A stretch of 64,000 nt of DNA. Origin: Pectobacterium sp. A5351 (GTDB taxonomy: Bacteria > Pseudomonadota > Gammaproteobacteria > Enterobacterales > Enterobacteriaceae). The stretch lies in contig NZ_CP116477.1 of assembly GCF_028335745.1 (NCBI RefSeq), positions 372,001-436,000 of the forward strand, given 5' to 3'. A model generated the notes under the pieces. The model was not told the DNA's origin. It saw only the letters and a list, made by a program, of their open reading frames with translations, and made no database searches. Position 1 is the first letter of the stretch. Each line of letters starts with the position of its first letter. Positions 31,682 through 40,124 of the stretch are shown here, piece after piece. The position numbers and the translations under genes are program-made.

Positions 31682-32938
31682 ATGGCACTGACCGACGTTG
31701 TTGCCCGTACCGCCAAGCCCCGCGAGAAAGCTTATAAGCTGGCGGACGCGCACGGCCTGTATCTTTTGGTGAGTCCGAACGGCTCTAAGCGCTGGTATCT
31801 CAAGTACCGCTTTGAAGGTAAGGAAAGCCGGATTGCGTTCGGTGCCTATCCGCTGATCTCGCTGGCGAAGGCCAGAGAGAAGCGTGATGAGATACGATTG
31901 CTGCTGTTGGAGGGTATCCACCCAACGGAAAAGCGTGAAGAAGAAAAAGAGCAGGCGCAAGAAGCGTTGAATACTTTTGCGAAGGTCGCGCAGGACTGGC
32001 ACCGAAATATTAGCCAAAACCGGTGGTCAGAAACGCATGCCGGACGGGTATGGCGCGATATGGAACGAAATCTACTGCCTGCTATCGGGCATCGCCATAT
32101 TGCCGACCTGAAAACTAAAGACCTGCTGGAGCCGCTGAAAGTCGTCGAACAGAACGGTCATCTTGATTTGGCGTCACGGCTGCGCCAGCGTGTCACCGAT
32201 ATCATGCGCTTCGCGGTGCAAAACGATCTGATAGAGCGAAACCCCGCGCAAGACCTCTCCGGCGCGATAGCTGCACCAAAAGCCACACATCGGCCAGCGT
32301 TGAAGCTGAACAAGCTGCCGGATTTTCTGACAAGGATTGAACGCCACAAAGGGCGGGCGTTAACCAGACTGGCGTTAAAACTCACGCTGTGCGTTTTTAT
32401 CCGTTCCAGCGAGCTACGTTTCGCACGCTGGCCGGAAATCGATTTTAAACGTGCCATGTGGACGATACCGGCTGAACGTGAAGCCATCCCTGGTGTGAAG
32501 CACTCACAGCGCGGCGCAAAGATGCGCTCTGAACATCTGGTGCCGTTATCCCGACAGGCTTTAGCGTTGCTGGAAGAGATTAAGGTCATCAGTGGCGCTC
32601 ATGAACTGATCTTCCCCGGCGATCGTCGGCCAACCAAACCGATGAGTGAAAACACCGTCAACAACGCATTACGAACCATGGGCTATGACACTACCACCGA
32701 AGTGTGCGGACATGGCTTCCGCACGATGGCCTGTAGCGCACTGGTGGAGTCCGGCCAGTGGTCACGGGATGCGGTAGAGCGCCAGATGAGCCATCAGGAA
32801 CGCAACGGCGTTCGTGCTGCCTATATCCACAAAGCAGAACATCTGGATGAGCGCAGGCTAATGCTGCAATGGTGGGCGGATTATCTGGATGCGAATCGGG
32901 AAGAGTATGTGGTGCCGTATGAGTTTAAAAAGATCTGA
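31682..32938 (+). CDS. P4-type tyrosine integrase (island 1)
   Basis: A 418-residue tyrosine recombinase. An N-terminal DUF4102-like arm-binding region is at about 1-90 (LYLLVSPNGSKRWYLKYRF). The core-binding domain is at about 95-190. The catalytic domain contains Arg in IRSSELRF, His and Arg in HGFRTMA, and the likely nucleophile Tyr in AAYIH. It starts about 220 bp after leuX, the expected place for a P4-like integrase acting on that tRNA. The second copy at 45291 differs at only about ten residues. Confidence 0.95.
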   Translation: MALTDVVARTAKPREKAYKLADAHGLYLLVSPNGSKRWYLKYRFEGKESRIAFGAYPLISLAKAREKRDEIRLLLLEGIHPTEKREEEKEQAQEALNTFAKVAQDWHRNISQNRWSETHAGRVWRDMERNLLPAIGHRHIADLKTKDLLEPLKVVEQNGHLDLASRLRQRVTDIMRFAVQNDLIERNPAQDLSGAIAAPKATHRPALKLNKLPDFLTRIERHKGRALTRLALKLTLCVFIRSSELRFARWPEIDFKRAMWTIPAEREAIPGVKHSQRGAKMRSEHLVPLSRQALALLEEIKVISGAHELIFPGDRRPTKPMSENTVNNALRTMGYDTTTEVCGHGFRTMACSALVESGQWSRDAVERQMSHQERNGVRAAYIHKAEHLDERRLMLQWWADYLDANREEYVVPYEFKKI

Positions 32939-32956
32939 TTCATTCGTGAGTTAACG

Positions 32957-33118
32957 ATGAAAAAAACGAAAAAACCAGCGGTGGCGCTTACTTCTTTGAT
33001 TGAAGAGGCAGAACAGCGTCATCAGAGGGTCTTACAGGGACTTGCTGATGTTGATGCTAGGCGTGTTGTAAATCACGCTGATATGCAGGCATTCATCACC
33101 AGACTGAAGAAAGCCTAA
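32957..33118 (+). CDS. Small ORF resembling the C-terminus of a CopG/ParD-type antitoxin
   Basis: A 53-codon ORF 18 bp after the integrase. The product is basic at the N-terminus (MKKTKKPAVAL). It then reads LQGLADVDARRVVNHADMQAF, a pattern I associate with the toxin-binding tail of CopG-type antitoxins. No DNA-binding ribbon and no partner toxin are present. The Shine-Dalgarno sequence is poor. It may be a remnant of a lost module or an orphan antitoxin. Confidence 0.45.
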   Translation: MKKTKKPAVALTSLIEEAEQRHQRVLQGLADVDARRVVNHADMQAFITRLKKA

Positions 33119-33170
33119 TCGATAGAAATACAGGGCGTATCCTGTATCGAAAGCCTATGCATTAAGCGCC

Positions 33171-33250
33171 GCGCTAGCCCCTTTTTTGGGAGGGGCTGGC
33201 GCTCATCTTTCTTATGTGGATGATTTTCCAGCTACTCATAATACCCAAGT
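33171..33250 (+). repeat. Island-conserved hairpin segment, copy 1
   Basis: GCGCTAGCCCC and GGGGCTGGCGC form a stem around TTTTTTGGGA, followed by a segment through GATGATTTTCCAGCTACTCA. The same segment recurs at 47872-47950 in island 2. In both islands the toxin-antitoxin module begins just after it. The hairpin may act as a terminator. Confidence 0.7.
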
Positions 33251-33291
33251 ATCATTTCCACTAGATCGTTTTCCACCATTATAAGTTTACC

Positions 33292-33388
33292 TTTTTACAG
33301 CATATAAGCTGTTTTGTTATTTTACAGCTTATTTGATGTATTTTTGTTTTTACAGCTTATAGGGTGTATTATGTAAAAACAGCCTATA
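33292..33388. promoter_or_regulatory. Four phased operator-like repeats upstream of hipBA
   Basis: ACAGC occurs at 33297, 33324, 33352 and 33379, each preceded by a T- or A-run and followed by A/T-rich bases (ACAGCTTAT and variants). The spacing is 27, 28 and 27 bp. The first copy is also palindromic (ACAGCATATAAGCTGT). This fits a multi-site operator for the HipB protein encoded 37 bp downstream. Confidence 0.65.
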
Positions 33389-33424
33389 GTATGTATAAGT
33401 ATCTAAAATAAGGGTAAGTGCCTT

Positions 33425-33730
33425 ATGAATACAGTCTATCCGTTGAAAACCTTGAATCAGTTGCGCCCATTGTTGATTGGCTTTCGCAAAGCTAAAGGAC
33501 TGACGCAAAAAGACGTGTCTGAAAGGTTAGGTGTAACACAACAAACCTATGCCCGTTTGGAAGCAAACCCTGGAAGTGCCAGTATTGAGCGCTTGTTTAA
33601 AGTGCTCACCGTTCTGGGGGTTGAGGTGGTGCTGTCTTCTGGACCAAGAGTACATTTCTCTATGTCATCCTCAACAATGGAAGAGCCAGAAAAGCCAATA
33701 GACTCACCCGCCAGACGGGAAAAATGGTGA
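33425..33730 (+). CDS. hipB: HipB-type antitoxin (helix-turn-helix)
   Basis: A 101-residue protein with a helix-turn-helix at about 20-60 (GLTQKDVSERLGVTQQTYAR). A flexible C-terminal tail follows. It would bind and inhibit HipA and repress the operon. It precedes hipA by 4 bp, the canonical order. Phased operator-like repeats lie upstream. Confidence 0.88.
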   Translation: MNTVYPLKTLNQLRPLLIGFRKAKGLTQKDVSERLGVTQQTYARLEANPGSASIERLFKVLTVLGVEVVLSSGPRVHFSMSSSTMEEPEKPIDSPARREKW

Positions 33731-33734
33731 CACT

Positions 33735-35069
33735 ATGCCTCGAACACAACAGCGTTTAGCAATATGGATGAATGGAATTCAAGTGGGATTCTGGGAAAAG
33801 ACCCGGGGCGAAGATAGATTGCAATATCTTCCCGAATGGATCGCTGATGAACAGGGAAGACCTTTATCGCTTTCTTTGCTTTTCACCCCCGGTAATCAGC
33901 TTTGGCGCGGCAATGTGGTACGCGACTATTTTGATAATTTATTGCCTGACAGCGAAGGTATACGCAGGCGTTTAGCAACGCGTTACCACGCTGATAGCCT
34001 TGAGCCTTTTGATCTGTTGGCTGAGCTGGGAAGAGACTGTGTTGGCGCAATACAGTTACTGAATGGTAATGAGGAGCCCACAGATCTATTTTCCGTAAAT
34101 TATCGCCCACTTTGTGAAGCTGAGATCGCCACTATATTGCGTAATACAACAGCGGCATTGCTGCCAGGTCGGCAGGATGATACTGACGATTTACGTTTAT
34201 CGATTGCCGGTGCGCAGGAAAAAACGGCTTTACTCTGGCATGAAAGGCAATGGTGTTTGCCAGAAGGGAGTACCCCTACGACGCATATTTTCAAGTTACC
34301 ACTCGGGCTAGTGGGTAATATGCAAGCGGATATGAGTACGTCGGTTGAAAATGAATGGCTGTGTTCTTTGATCCTTAAGGAATATGGAATTCCTGTTGCA
34401 AAAACACAGATTGCGCAGTTTGAAGATCAGAAAGTATTGGTTGTTGAGCGTTTTGACAGAAGATGGTCAAGCGATCAGCAATGGATCATTCGCTTGCCAC
34501 AAGAGGATATGTGTCAGGCTCTGGGTGTTTCCCCGCTACGAAAATACCAGTCTGATGGTGGGCCGGGGATTTCCGATATTATGACCATACTGAGTCATTC
34601 GGAACAGGCTGAGCAGGACAAAGCGCAGTTTTTCAGGGCGCAAATTATTTTCTGGCTGATAGCGGCTACTGATGGGCACGCCAAAAATTTCAGTATCACT
34701 ATTGAGCCACAAGGTCGCTATCACCTTACGCCGCTTTATGATGTTTTATCGGCATGGCCGGTCATTGGTCCGCGTAATAACCAGATTTCCTGGCAGAAGT
34801 GCAAGCTGGCAATGGCTGTTCGGGGTAGTAGTAATTATTACCATCTGTACAGAATTCAACGGCGGCATTGGGTCAATCATGGTGAATTAACTGGTCTGGG
34901 TAGACGACAGGTTGAAGCCATGATGGATGATATTATATCTAGGACACCTGAGGTTATTGAACGTGTATCTTCGTTGCTGCCTGAGTCATTCCCACCAGAG
35001 CTTGCGGAATGTGTTTTTGACGGTATGCGACAACAGTGTGGTCGGTTACAAGAATTGCACCGTAAATAG
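33735..35069 (+). CDS. hipA: HipA-type serine/threonine kinase toxin
   Basis: E. coli HipA phosphorylates glutamyl-tRNA synthetase and drives persistence; the target here is unknown. The 444-residue protein contains the autophosphorylation and P-loop segment SIAGAQEKTALL (Ser156, equivalent to E. coli Ser150). It also has the catalytic loop DGHAKNFS (Asp313, Asn318) and the metal-binding Asp336 in PLYDVLSAWP. All key residues are present, so it looks active. It lies in the cargo slot of island 1. Confidence 0.92.
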   Translation: MPRTQQRLAIWMNGIQVGFWEKTRGEDRLQYLPEWIADEQGRPLSLSLLFTPGNQLWRGNVVRDYFDNLLPDSEGIRRRLATRYHADSLEPFDLLAELGRDCVGAIQLLNGNEEPTDLFSVNYRPLCEAEIATILRNTTAALLPGRQDDTDDLRLSIAGAQEKTALLWHERQWCLPEGSTPTTHIFKLPLGLVGNMQADMSTSVENEWLCSLILKEYGIPVAKTQIAQFEDQKVLVVERFDRRWSSDQQWIIRLPQEDMCQALGVSPLRKYQSDGGPGISDIMTILSHSEQAEQDKAQFFRAQIIFWLIAATDGHAKNFSITIEPQGRYHLTPLYDVLSAWPVIGPRNNQISWQKCKLAMAVRGSSNYYHLYRIQRRHWVNHGELTGLGRRQVEAMMDDIISRTPEVIERVSSLLPESFPPELAECVFDGMRQQCGRLQELHRK

Positions 35070-35157
35070 GATATTTAAGAACGTCTTGAAGCAATTCACC
35101 TTTCAGGCAGGGGTAGCCACAGAACGGTGAGTGACTAGGGAAAGCGATCATAAACAT

Positions 35158-35356
35158 CCCCCACCTTTCCCCCACTTACTCAGGGATCACGGCTTCCCCC
35201 ACCTAATTTTTATGGCTCTGTTAAAAATGATTATTTATTAGTAAGTTAAGTTATTCCCCCACTTCGCGCCTATATATGCGTGGGAAGTGGGGGAAAATGC
35301 CGGATAGAGGGACTCATTATCCGTTCGCCCCCACTTTCCCCCGTTTAATCCCCCAC
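35158..35356. repeat. Cluster of CCCCCAC repeats next to the primase gene
   Basis: CCCCCAC occurs at 35158, 35169, 35196, 35256, 35328 and 35350, and as its complement at 35287-35293. That is seven copies in about 200 bp, in a stretch with no gene. The last copy overlaps the end of the primase gene. Part of the cluster, CCCCCACTTTCCCCC, is kept in island 2 at 48756. Iteron-like arrays near a P4-type primase suggest a replication origin, but this is inference. Confidence 0.55.
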
Positions 35357-37381
35357 CTTATTTCGTTGCGATAGTGGCGTAATTCGCTCACCCTCAAAGG
35401 CGATCAGGCCATCCTTTTCCAGCTTGTCCAGCCAGCGGGTAAACTTCTTGTTTACATCAAAGCCCATTGCCCGCATATCATCCCGTACTAATGAGCGGGT
35501 GCAGCCTTCACCGTTGGCTGTGCGTGAGCGAATAGCCTGCCACAGCGCAAAATGATTTTCCGTCAGCCGTGGGATACCGGCTAAATCGGGATCGCTGGCA
35601 GCCTCATCCTCTCTGACTTCACGGCCTTCATCGTTCAGCACCAGCGAGGTGATCTGGTCGCCATCATCATCCACGTACAGATCGACGGCATTCAGGTCAT
35701 AGGCACGACGCGGTGGTTCTTCCGCATCCTTCATCTTGGTGCAACTGAGGATCAACGCGCCGCCGTCATCTTCACGCCTGACGTTAAATTCTACGTCCAG
35801 CGCAGCACGGAAGGCGCTGGATCCCCGCGCCCCTTTGTCCTGATCTTTACCGGAATGATGGATAATCAGCACCGTGGCCTGTGTTGCCGCTTTAATCGCG
35901 TCACATCCCTGAATGAATGCGCCCATATCTTTAGCTGCGTTCTCATCCGAACCGCCAAAACAGCGGGCGAGCGTATCCAGAATAATCAAACGAACTGGCA
36001 TACCGGAGGCGACTTTCACATCGCGTGCGGCACGTATCACCTGCTGTACGCTCTCCGGGCTGGCCGGAAAAATCGGGCAATCGACACGATACAGCGCGTC
36101 AATCGGGCTACCGCCATTAAGCGTCTGCTCCCATGCCCGGATACGGCGGGGAACGCCAATCCCACCTTCACCAACAACATAAATCACCGCACCCTGTGTC
36201 ACCGGCTTGCCTGCCCACGGTTTGCCGGTGGCGATGTGGCATCCCCACGATACCGCCAGAAACGACTTATATGAGCCGCTGGCACCGTAAGCGCTGGCGA
36301 CGGATGAACTCGGCAGATAGCCTTTAATCAGGTAGTCCTGCCGCGTATCAAAACCGTCAGAGCCTTTGCGCAGGGGTAAGGCGGTGTTGAAGGCCGGTGT
36401 AGCGGAATCGGTGCGGACTAAAGGCGTATACATCGTGTCGGACTGATAGCGTTGTTTGTTGAACGCGGATTTGGTGGACTCAAGCCCATATTGCTGACGG
36501 TAATCATCCCAGTCACAGAGCGTTGTGGTGGGCGGTAACGACACCCAGCCGTCCACCGCGAGCGCGGCTTTTTCAGCCTGTTCCTTACCGATATTGGTTG
36601 AGCCGTCGGCATGCAGGTCATGGTCGCCCGCCAGAATGATAGTGGCATTGGGATACCAGCCACGCAGCGCTTGTGCTACGTTTATCAGGTTATTGGCCGA
36701 CACCGCCGCGACCACCGCTGCCGTGGTGATCTGGCTGATGGTCAGGCCGGTGGCGTATCCTTCGGTGATCACGATGGTGTCCGGCTCTTTCGGGTAATGC
36801 ACCGCGATGAAAGCGCCTTTCAACTGTGAACCGGGCAGCAGGCGTTTTTCTCCGTCGTCGTTGATCAACTGTGCGCCGATCAGTTCACCGGAAACGCGAT
36901 GCAATTTCAGCAGCAGGCTTCCCTCATCAAACAGTACGCCACCGATGCGCATTTTTTGCTGTGCGGTCAGACGGGCATGAACGATAGAGAACCCTTTGGC
37001 TTTCAGGTAGACGCTTTCGCCGTTCCTTGAATGGGTCAGCATCTGCTTGATTTTATCGGCCAGCGGCGGGCGCTCAGCAGCTTTTTCCCTGGCTGGCGTA
37101 GTTGAGGCAGGGAGCGTCAGCGCGGCCACCTGTTTTGCGGCGTCTGACAGGTCACAGTTTTTCACACGTGCGACCAAATCAAGGCCATCACCATGACCGC
37201 ATTGATTGCAAAACCACGTTCCCCGTCCTTCTTTGTCGTCAAAGCGGAAGCGATCTTTGCCGCCGCAGGCAGGACAAGCGCCATGTTTACCGCCGGAAGG
37301 CACTGAAATAGCCAGCGTGGACAGAATGGCACGCCAGCGATGGCGCGACTGTGCGGTAATGTCTGAAACGAATTTACTCAT
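35345..37381 (-). CDS. P4-like primase with RecA/RepA-type ATPase domain
   Basis: A 678-residue replication protein, start placed at ATG 37381 (MSKFVSDITAQ). Residues about 30-70 form the P4-alpha-type zinc finger (CPACGG ... WFCNQCGHGDG). The Toprim primase core follows (VITEGYATGLTI, then AGDHD). The C-terminal half is a RepA-like ATPase with Walker A GASGSYKS and Walker B LIILDTLARC, plus IIHHSGKDQDKGARGSSAFR. It would prime and unwind DNA for island replication. It overlaps the Ash-like gene by 8 bp in a minus-strand operon with alpA. Island 2 carries a deleted copy. Confidence 0.9.
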   Translation of the reverse strand: MSKFVSDITAQSRHRWRAILSTLAISVPSGGKHGACPACGGKDRFRFDDKEGRGTWFCNQCGHGDGLDLVARVKNCDLSDAAKQVAALTLPASTTPAREKAAERPPLADKIKQMLTHSRNGESVYLKAKGFSIVHARLTAQQKMRIGGVLFDEGSLLLKLHRVSGELIGAQLINDDGEKRLLPGSQLKGAFIAVHYPKEPDTIVITEGYATGLTISQITTAAVVAAVSANNLINVAQALRGWYPNATIILAGDHDLHADGSTNIGKEQAEKAALAVDGWVSLPPTTTLCDWDDYRQQYGLESTKSAFNKQRYQSDTMYTPLVRTDSATPAFNTALPLRKGSDGFDTRQDYLIKGYLPSSSVASAYGASGSYKSFLAVSWGCHIATGKPWAGKPVTQGAVIYVVGEGGIGVPRRIRAWEQTLNGGSPIDALYRVDCPIFPASPESVQQVIRAARDVKVASGMPVRLIILDTLARCFGGSDENAAKDMGAFIQGCDAIKAATQATVLIIHHSGKDQDKGARGSSAFRAALDVEFNVRREDDGGALILSCTKMKDAEEPPRRAYDLNAVDLYVDDDGDQITSLVLNDEGREVREDEAASDPDLAGIPRLTENHFALWQAIRSRTANGEGCTRSLVRDDMRAMGFDVNKKFTRWLDKLEKDGLIAFEGERITPLSQRNKVGD

Positions 37382-37910
37382 CGTCAGCCACCTCCGCTTG
37401 CAGCGCGTCATTCAACTGGTTCAGACGTTCCCACAGGATAAAGATCAGCAGCTCTTTCGCGAGCGCGTTGTCCAGTTCAATGATGGCGTAGGCCAGCGCC
37501 CGACAGTGATCGACGAGTTCTTCTAACGTCAGGGGAGTGGGGTCATACATGATGTACCCCCGCAGAAATAAAGAAAGATTGCGGGTAGAGAAAGGGAAGG
37601 ATCGTAGCCATAAGGCAGCCTCCAGACTGTAGCTTCTTAGACAGCTACCACCAGAGACGCCAACCTCAAGGGTGGTAGCCCGTACGGGGTTGGCGTTACC
37701 GGACAGTCTGGCTACCGGCGCTCCTTGCGGAGCCCCCGCACGAGCCACCATTGCAGGTACGGCTCGATGCGTGCCTGAACAGCAATGCGCATAACACGCA
37801 TATTCAGGCACCAGACATTTGTTCGGAACGCCAATTCCGGCTGCGGATTTTGCCGCAGCATCAGCAGTATATCGTAAATCGCCCGCCAGAAAAAAATAAC
37901 AATGCATCAT
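37374..37910 (-). CDS. Ash-family / island accessory protein
   Basis: The 178-codon frame contains MVARAGAPQGAPVARLSGNA and NPVRATTLEV, a pattern I associate with the P4-phage Ash family found in many enterobacterial islands. A second start, ATG 37550, would give a separate 58-residue acidic helical protein (MYDPTPLTLEELVDHCRALA onward). That segment alone survives in island 2. The frame overlaps alpA by 4 bp and the primase by 8 bp, so all belong to one operon. Which start is used cannot be decided here. Confidence 0.6.
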   Translation of the reverse strand: MMHCYFFLAGDLRYTADAAAKSAAGIGVPNKCLVPEYACYAHCCSGTHRAVPAMVARAGAPQGAPVARLSGNANPVRATTLEVGVSGGSCLRSYSLEAALWLRSFPFSTRNLSLFLRGYIMYDPTPLTLEELVDHCRALAYAIIELDNALAKELLIFILWERLNQLNDALQAEVADDE

Positions 37911-38113
37911 GGTTTAGCCTCCCCGCGCTGGCTGATACGTGCCGCGATCCAGTCATTCACCTCACTTTCCACCCACGCTACCGAGCGAGTACCGATTTTG
38001 ACCGTCTGAGGGAAGTCCCCCTGCTTCATCAGCAGGTAAATCCATGATTTCCTGAGGCCGGTTTTTTTCATCACACTCGATAAGCGAATCAACGTGTTAT
38101 CCGTCATGTTCAA
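37907..38113 (-). CDS. alpA: AlpA-family transcriptional regulator
   Basis: A 68-residue MerR-like helix-turn-helix protein: LIRLSSVMKKTGLRKSWIYL, then the conserved FPQTVKIGTRSVAWVESEVN. Such proteins act as excisionase-type or activator proteins for island integrases. It overlaps both neighbours by 4 bp (ATGA), so it is translated as part of the recombinase-alpA-ash-primase operon. Confidence 0.9.
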   Translation of the reverse strand: MNMTDNTLIRLSSVMKKTGLRKSWIYLLMKQGDFPQTVKIGTRSVAWVESEVNDWIAARISQRGEAKP

Positions 38114-38988
38114 TCCTCCTTCCGGGTGTAAACCCGCTCGACATAGCGTCCCCGACCATCACCGTGGCCGAGATCCATAGAAGTTAATGCTCTGGCTTCA
38201 CTGCGGGAAAAGCCCTGTGACAGGTAATAACGCATGGCATCCTGCGCCCATGCGTAGCGCAGGCTGTGCGGAGAGTATTGGCCGGTCAGCCCTAAGCGGG
38301 TGGTCTGCGTGCGCCAGAAGTTCATGGCGGTTTTCAGGTCGGGTTTATCGATCAGCCTGCCGTTACGCGCCTCAGCCACCTCTAGCGCCGCTTTCACTGC
38401 CCGTTGAATCGCTTCGCGATCGATAATCCGGGTTTCGCGCGGCCTGCCGCCTTTGGTGCCAAACACCACGGTCAGCGTCTGTTGATGGCGTTCAAGCTGC
38501 TTTTCCCATGTCTTCAGGGAACTGGCGCACTGCACCGCTTCCTGAGAGCGCAGCCCCAGCAATCGGGCAAGCTGAAGTGCGCAGGCCAGCCCTTTATCAC
38601 GCTGTTGCGCTGCAAGCAGAACGGCCTGATAACACTCATCCGGGATAGCGAATTTTGTCCCGGCACGGCTTGCGCCACTCAGCCCCAACGCGTTGTTGGT
38701 CAGGCGATCAGAAACGGCGAGTTTTTCCCGTCCTCCCTGCTTAAACACGATGCGTAATGCTGCCATTTCGTTGTGCAGGGTACGAAGGGCAATCCGCTGT
38801 GACAGTCGTTCGGCGACATAGCTTTCGATATGTCTGGCTTTGAGATACTTAACGTCACGTACCTGAATATTCAGCGCCAGCAGGTGACGGCACAGCCTGT
38901 CCATGATGCGGATACGATCATGAACCGTCTTGTAGCTCCCGCCAGCCTGTTTCGCCAGCGCGGTCATTTCACGACTTAATTTACTCAT
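38110..38988 (-). CDS. Second tyrosine-recombinase-like protein of island 1
   Basis: A 292-residue protein. It has an N-terminal SAM-like core-binding region (about 1-100). The C-terminal catalytic region contains Arg in LLGLRSQEAV, HSLRYAW (His, Arg), LGHGDGRG and a final Tyr in RYVERVY. It belongs to the 'integrase domain-containing' group common in Gram-negative islands, distinct from the P4-type integrase. It may act in excision or dimer resolution. It is the first gene of the minus-strand operon and is absent from island 2. Confidence 0.8.
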   Translation of the reverse strand: MSKLSREMTALAKQAGGSYKTVHDRIRIMDRLCRHLLALNIQVRDVKYLKARHIESYVAERLSQRIALRTLHNEMAALRIVFKQGGREKLAVSDRLTNNALGLSGASRAGTKFAIPDECYQAVLLAAQQRDKGLACALQLARLLGLRSQEAVQCASSLKTWEKQLERHQQTLTVVFGTKGGRPRETRIIDREAIQRAVKAALEVAEARNGRLIDKPDLKTAMNFWRTQTTRLGLTGQYSPHSLRYAWAQDAMRYYLSQGFSRSEARALTSMDLGHGDGRGRYVERVYTRKED

Positions 38989-39733
38989 GCAACTTACCTC
39001 TCATAATTCAACTGGATGCTTTTCTCTGGCGCATGGGAAAGAGCAGAAACAATCGCAATTGACCTGCCTTGAACGATACCTGTGCGCCAGAGCGGACAGC
39101 AGTTGAGGTCTTGGGAGGTGTCGGCTAGGCACTCGGTGCGGCCGCCTGCGGTTGCAGGATTTCCTCTCAGGCGGTTAGGCCTGCCTCGGTATCGGTTCAA
39201 TCTCCTGTAAAAAAAGCGATCAGTCCGGCACAAACGGGTGTGTCAGATTCATGACGCGGCGGTTGAGGTGCATGTCTCAGGGGCTGATGGGGTCTTCGGC
39301 TGCGGCGTCACTTTCATCCGTTGACACGGAAAAAGTGACGCCGGTGCAGACGTTGCCGGCAGACGCTTAGCAGATGCCTGACGGCATAGCAACGCGCAGC
39401 CAGCACGTTCACACGCGCAGACGCAAATCATTGAGACGAGAAAAATCGAAGTTACGCGATAACGCGAACTTACGAAGGTAAGCGCTGTTTAAGCCGCCTA
39501 TGAAGTGAAATCACCACAACGATAAACGTTGCAGCTACGGCCAGTCTCCTACGGTATGTAAACCGCTCTCTGGCTGGGTATAGTGAAGCCCACAGCAATG
39601 TTGGGCTTGAAGTAAAAGTGAGCTTCATCGTCATGCTCATAGCGGCTCTGACGACATCTGCTTTCAGAAGTTAAGCAGATTTACCACGCTTTTAATCGCG
39701 CTTCCTTCCTTTCAGGTTACAGAAGGATATCGT
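38989..39733. other. Non-coding region upstream of the recombinase operon, with hairpins
   Basis: No gene is supported in this stretch. It contains several stem-loops: AAGCCCA and TGGGCTT (near 39588-39611), and ATCTGCTT-TCAGAAGTT-AAGCAGAT (near 39657-39681). It leads directly into the tandem covarying hairpins at 39734. The interval may hold promoters and a small RNA comparable in place to P4 immunity RNA, but this is inference. Confidence 0.4.
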
Positions 39734-39822
39734 GTGGTCGCCCGAAGGCGTCAGTCTCAGACCACGCTCCATTCCTATGACTTTGGCAGTGTGACCACCC
39801 GAAGGCGTTTCTCACAGGTCAC
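39734..39822 (+). ncRNA. Tandem covarying stem-loops (candidate structured RNA)
   Basis: Two elements of equal length have the same loop sequence but different, still complementary stems. Element 1 is GTGGTC ... GACCAC (39734-39765). Element 2 is GTGACC ... GGTCAC (39791-39822). Each has a 20-base loop containing CCCGAAGGCGT and CTCA. The paired changes keep both stems intact. This argues for selection on RNA structure or on cruciform DNA. Confidence 0.55.
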
Positions 39823-39986
39823 TCGTATCATCCCGATACTGGAAACATTGGTGGCTGTCATCGACAGCAGTTTTTCATGGTCAAAAATACGTCAGAACGT
39901 TGCAGGCTTCAAGCGATTTTACTCTGCCAGAAGAGCGAATAATCTAGCACTAAGTGCTATAGTTAAGGTTGCAGGATGTCAGCCTG

Positions 39987-40124
39987 ACGAGTGTATTCAA
40001 AACCAAATGGTTCACTAAAGCGGCTAAATCCCACGCCATCAAGGATAGCGAGTTATATGAAGCTATTGAGGCGGTGATCAAGAGTAAAGAACGGGTGGAG
40101 ATTTGCCATGACCGCAAAAAATAA
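39987..40124 (+). pseudogene. Truncated RelE/HigB-type toxin
   Basis: The frame reads VFKTKWFTKAAKSHAIKDSE and LYEAIEAVI, the first third of a RelE/HigB-type toxin. The expected ATG is ACG (39987). The frame then jumps into the start of the following antitoxin gene and stops at 40122-40124. The catalytic C-terminal two thirds are missing, so the toxin is dead. Confidence 0.7.

Noticed and set aside
37206..37526. 106-codon plus-strand frame opposite the primase start
   Set aside because: It is antisense to the zinc-finger region of the primase, and its counterpart in island 2 (50017-50451) is a shadow too.
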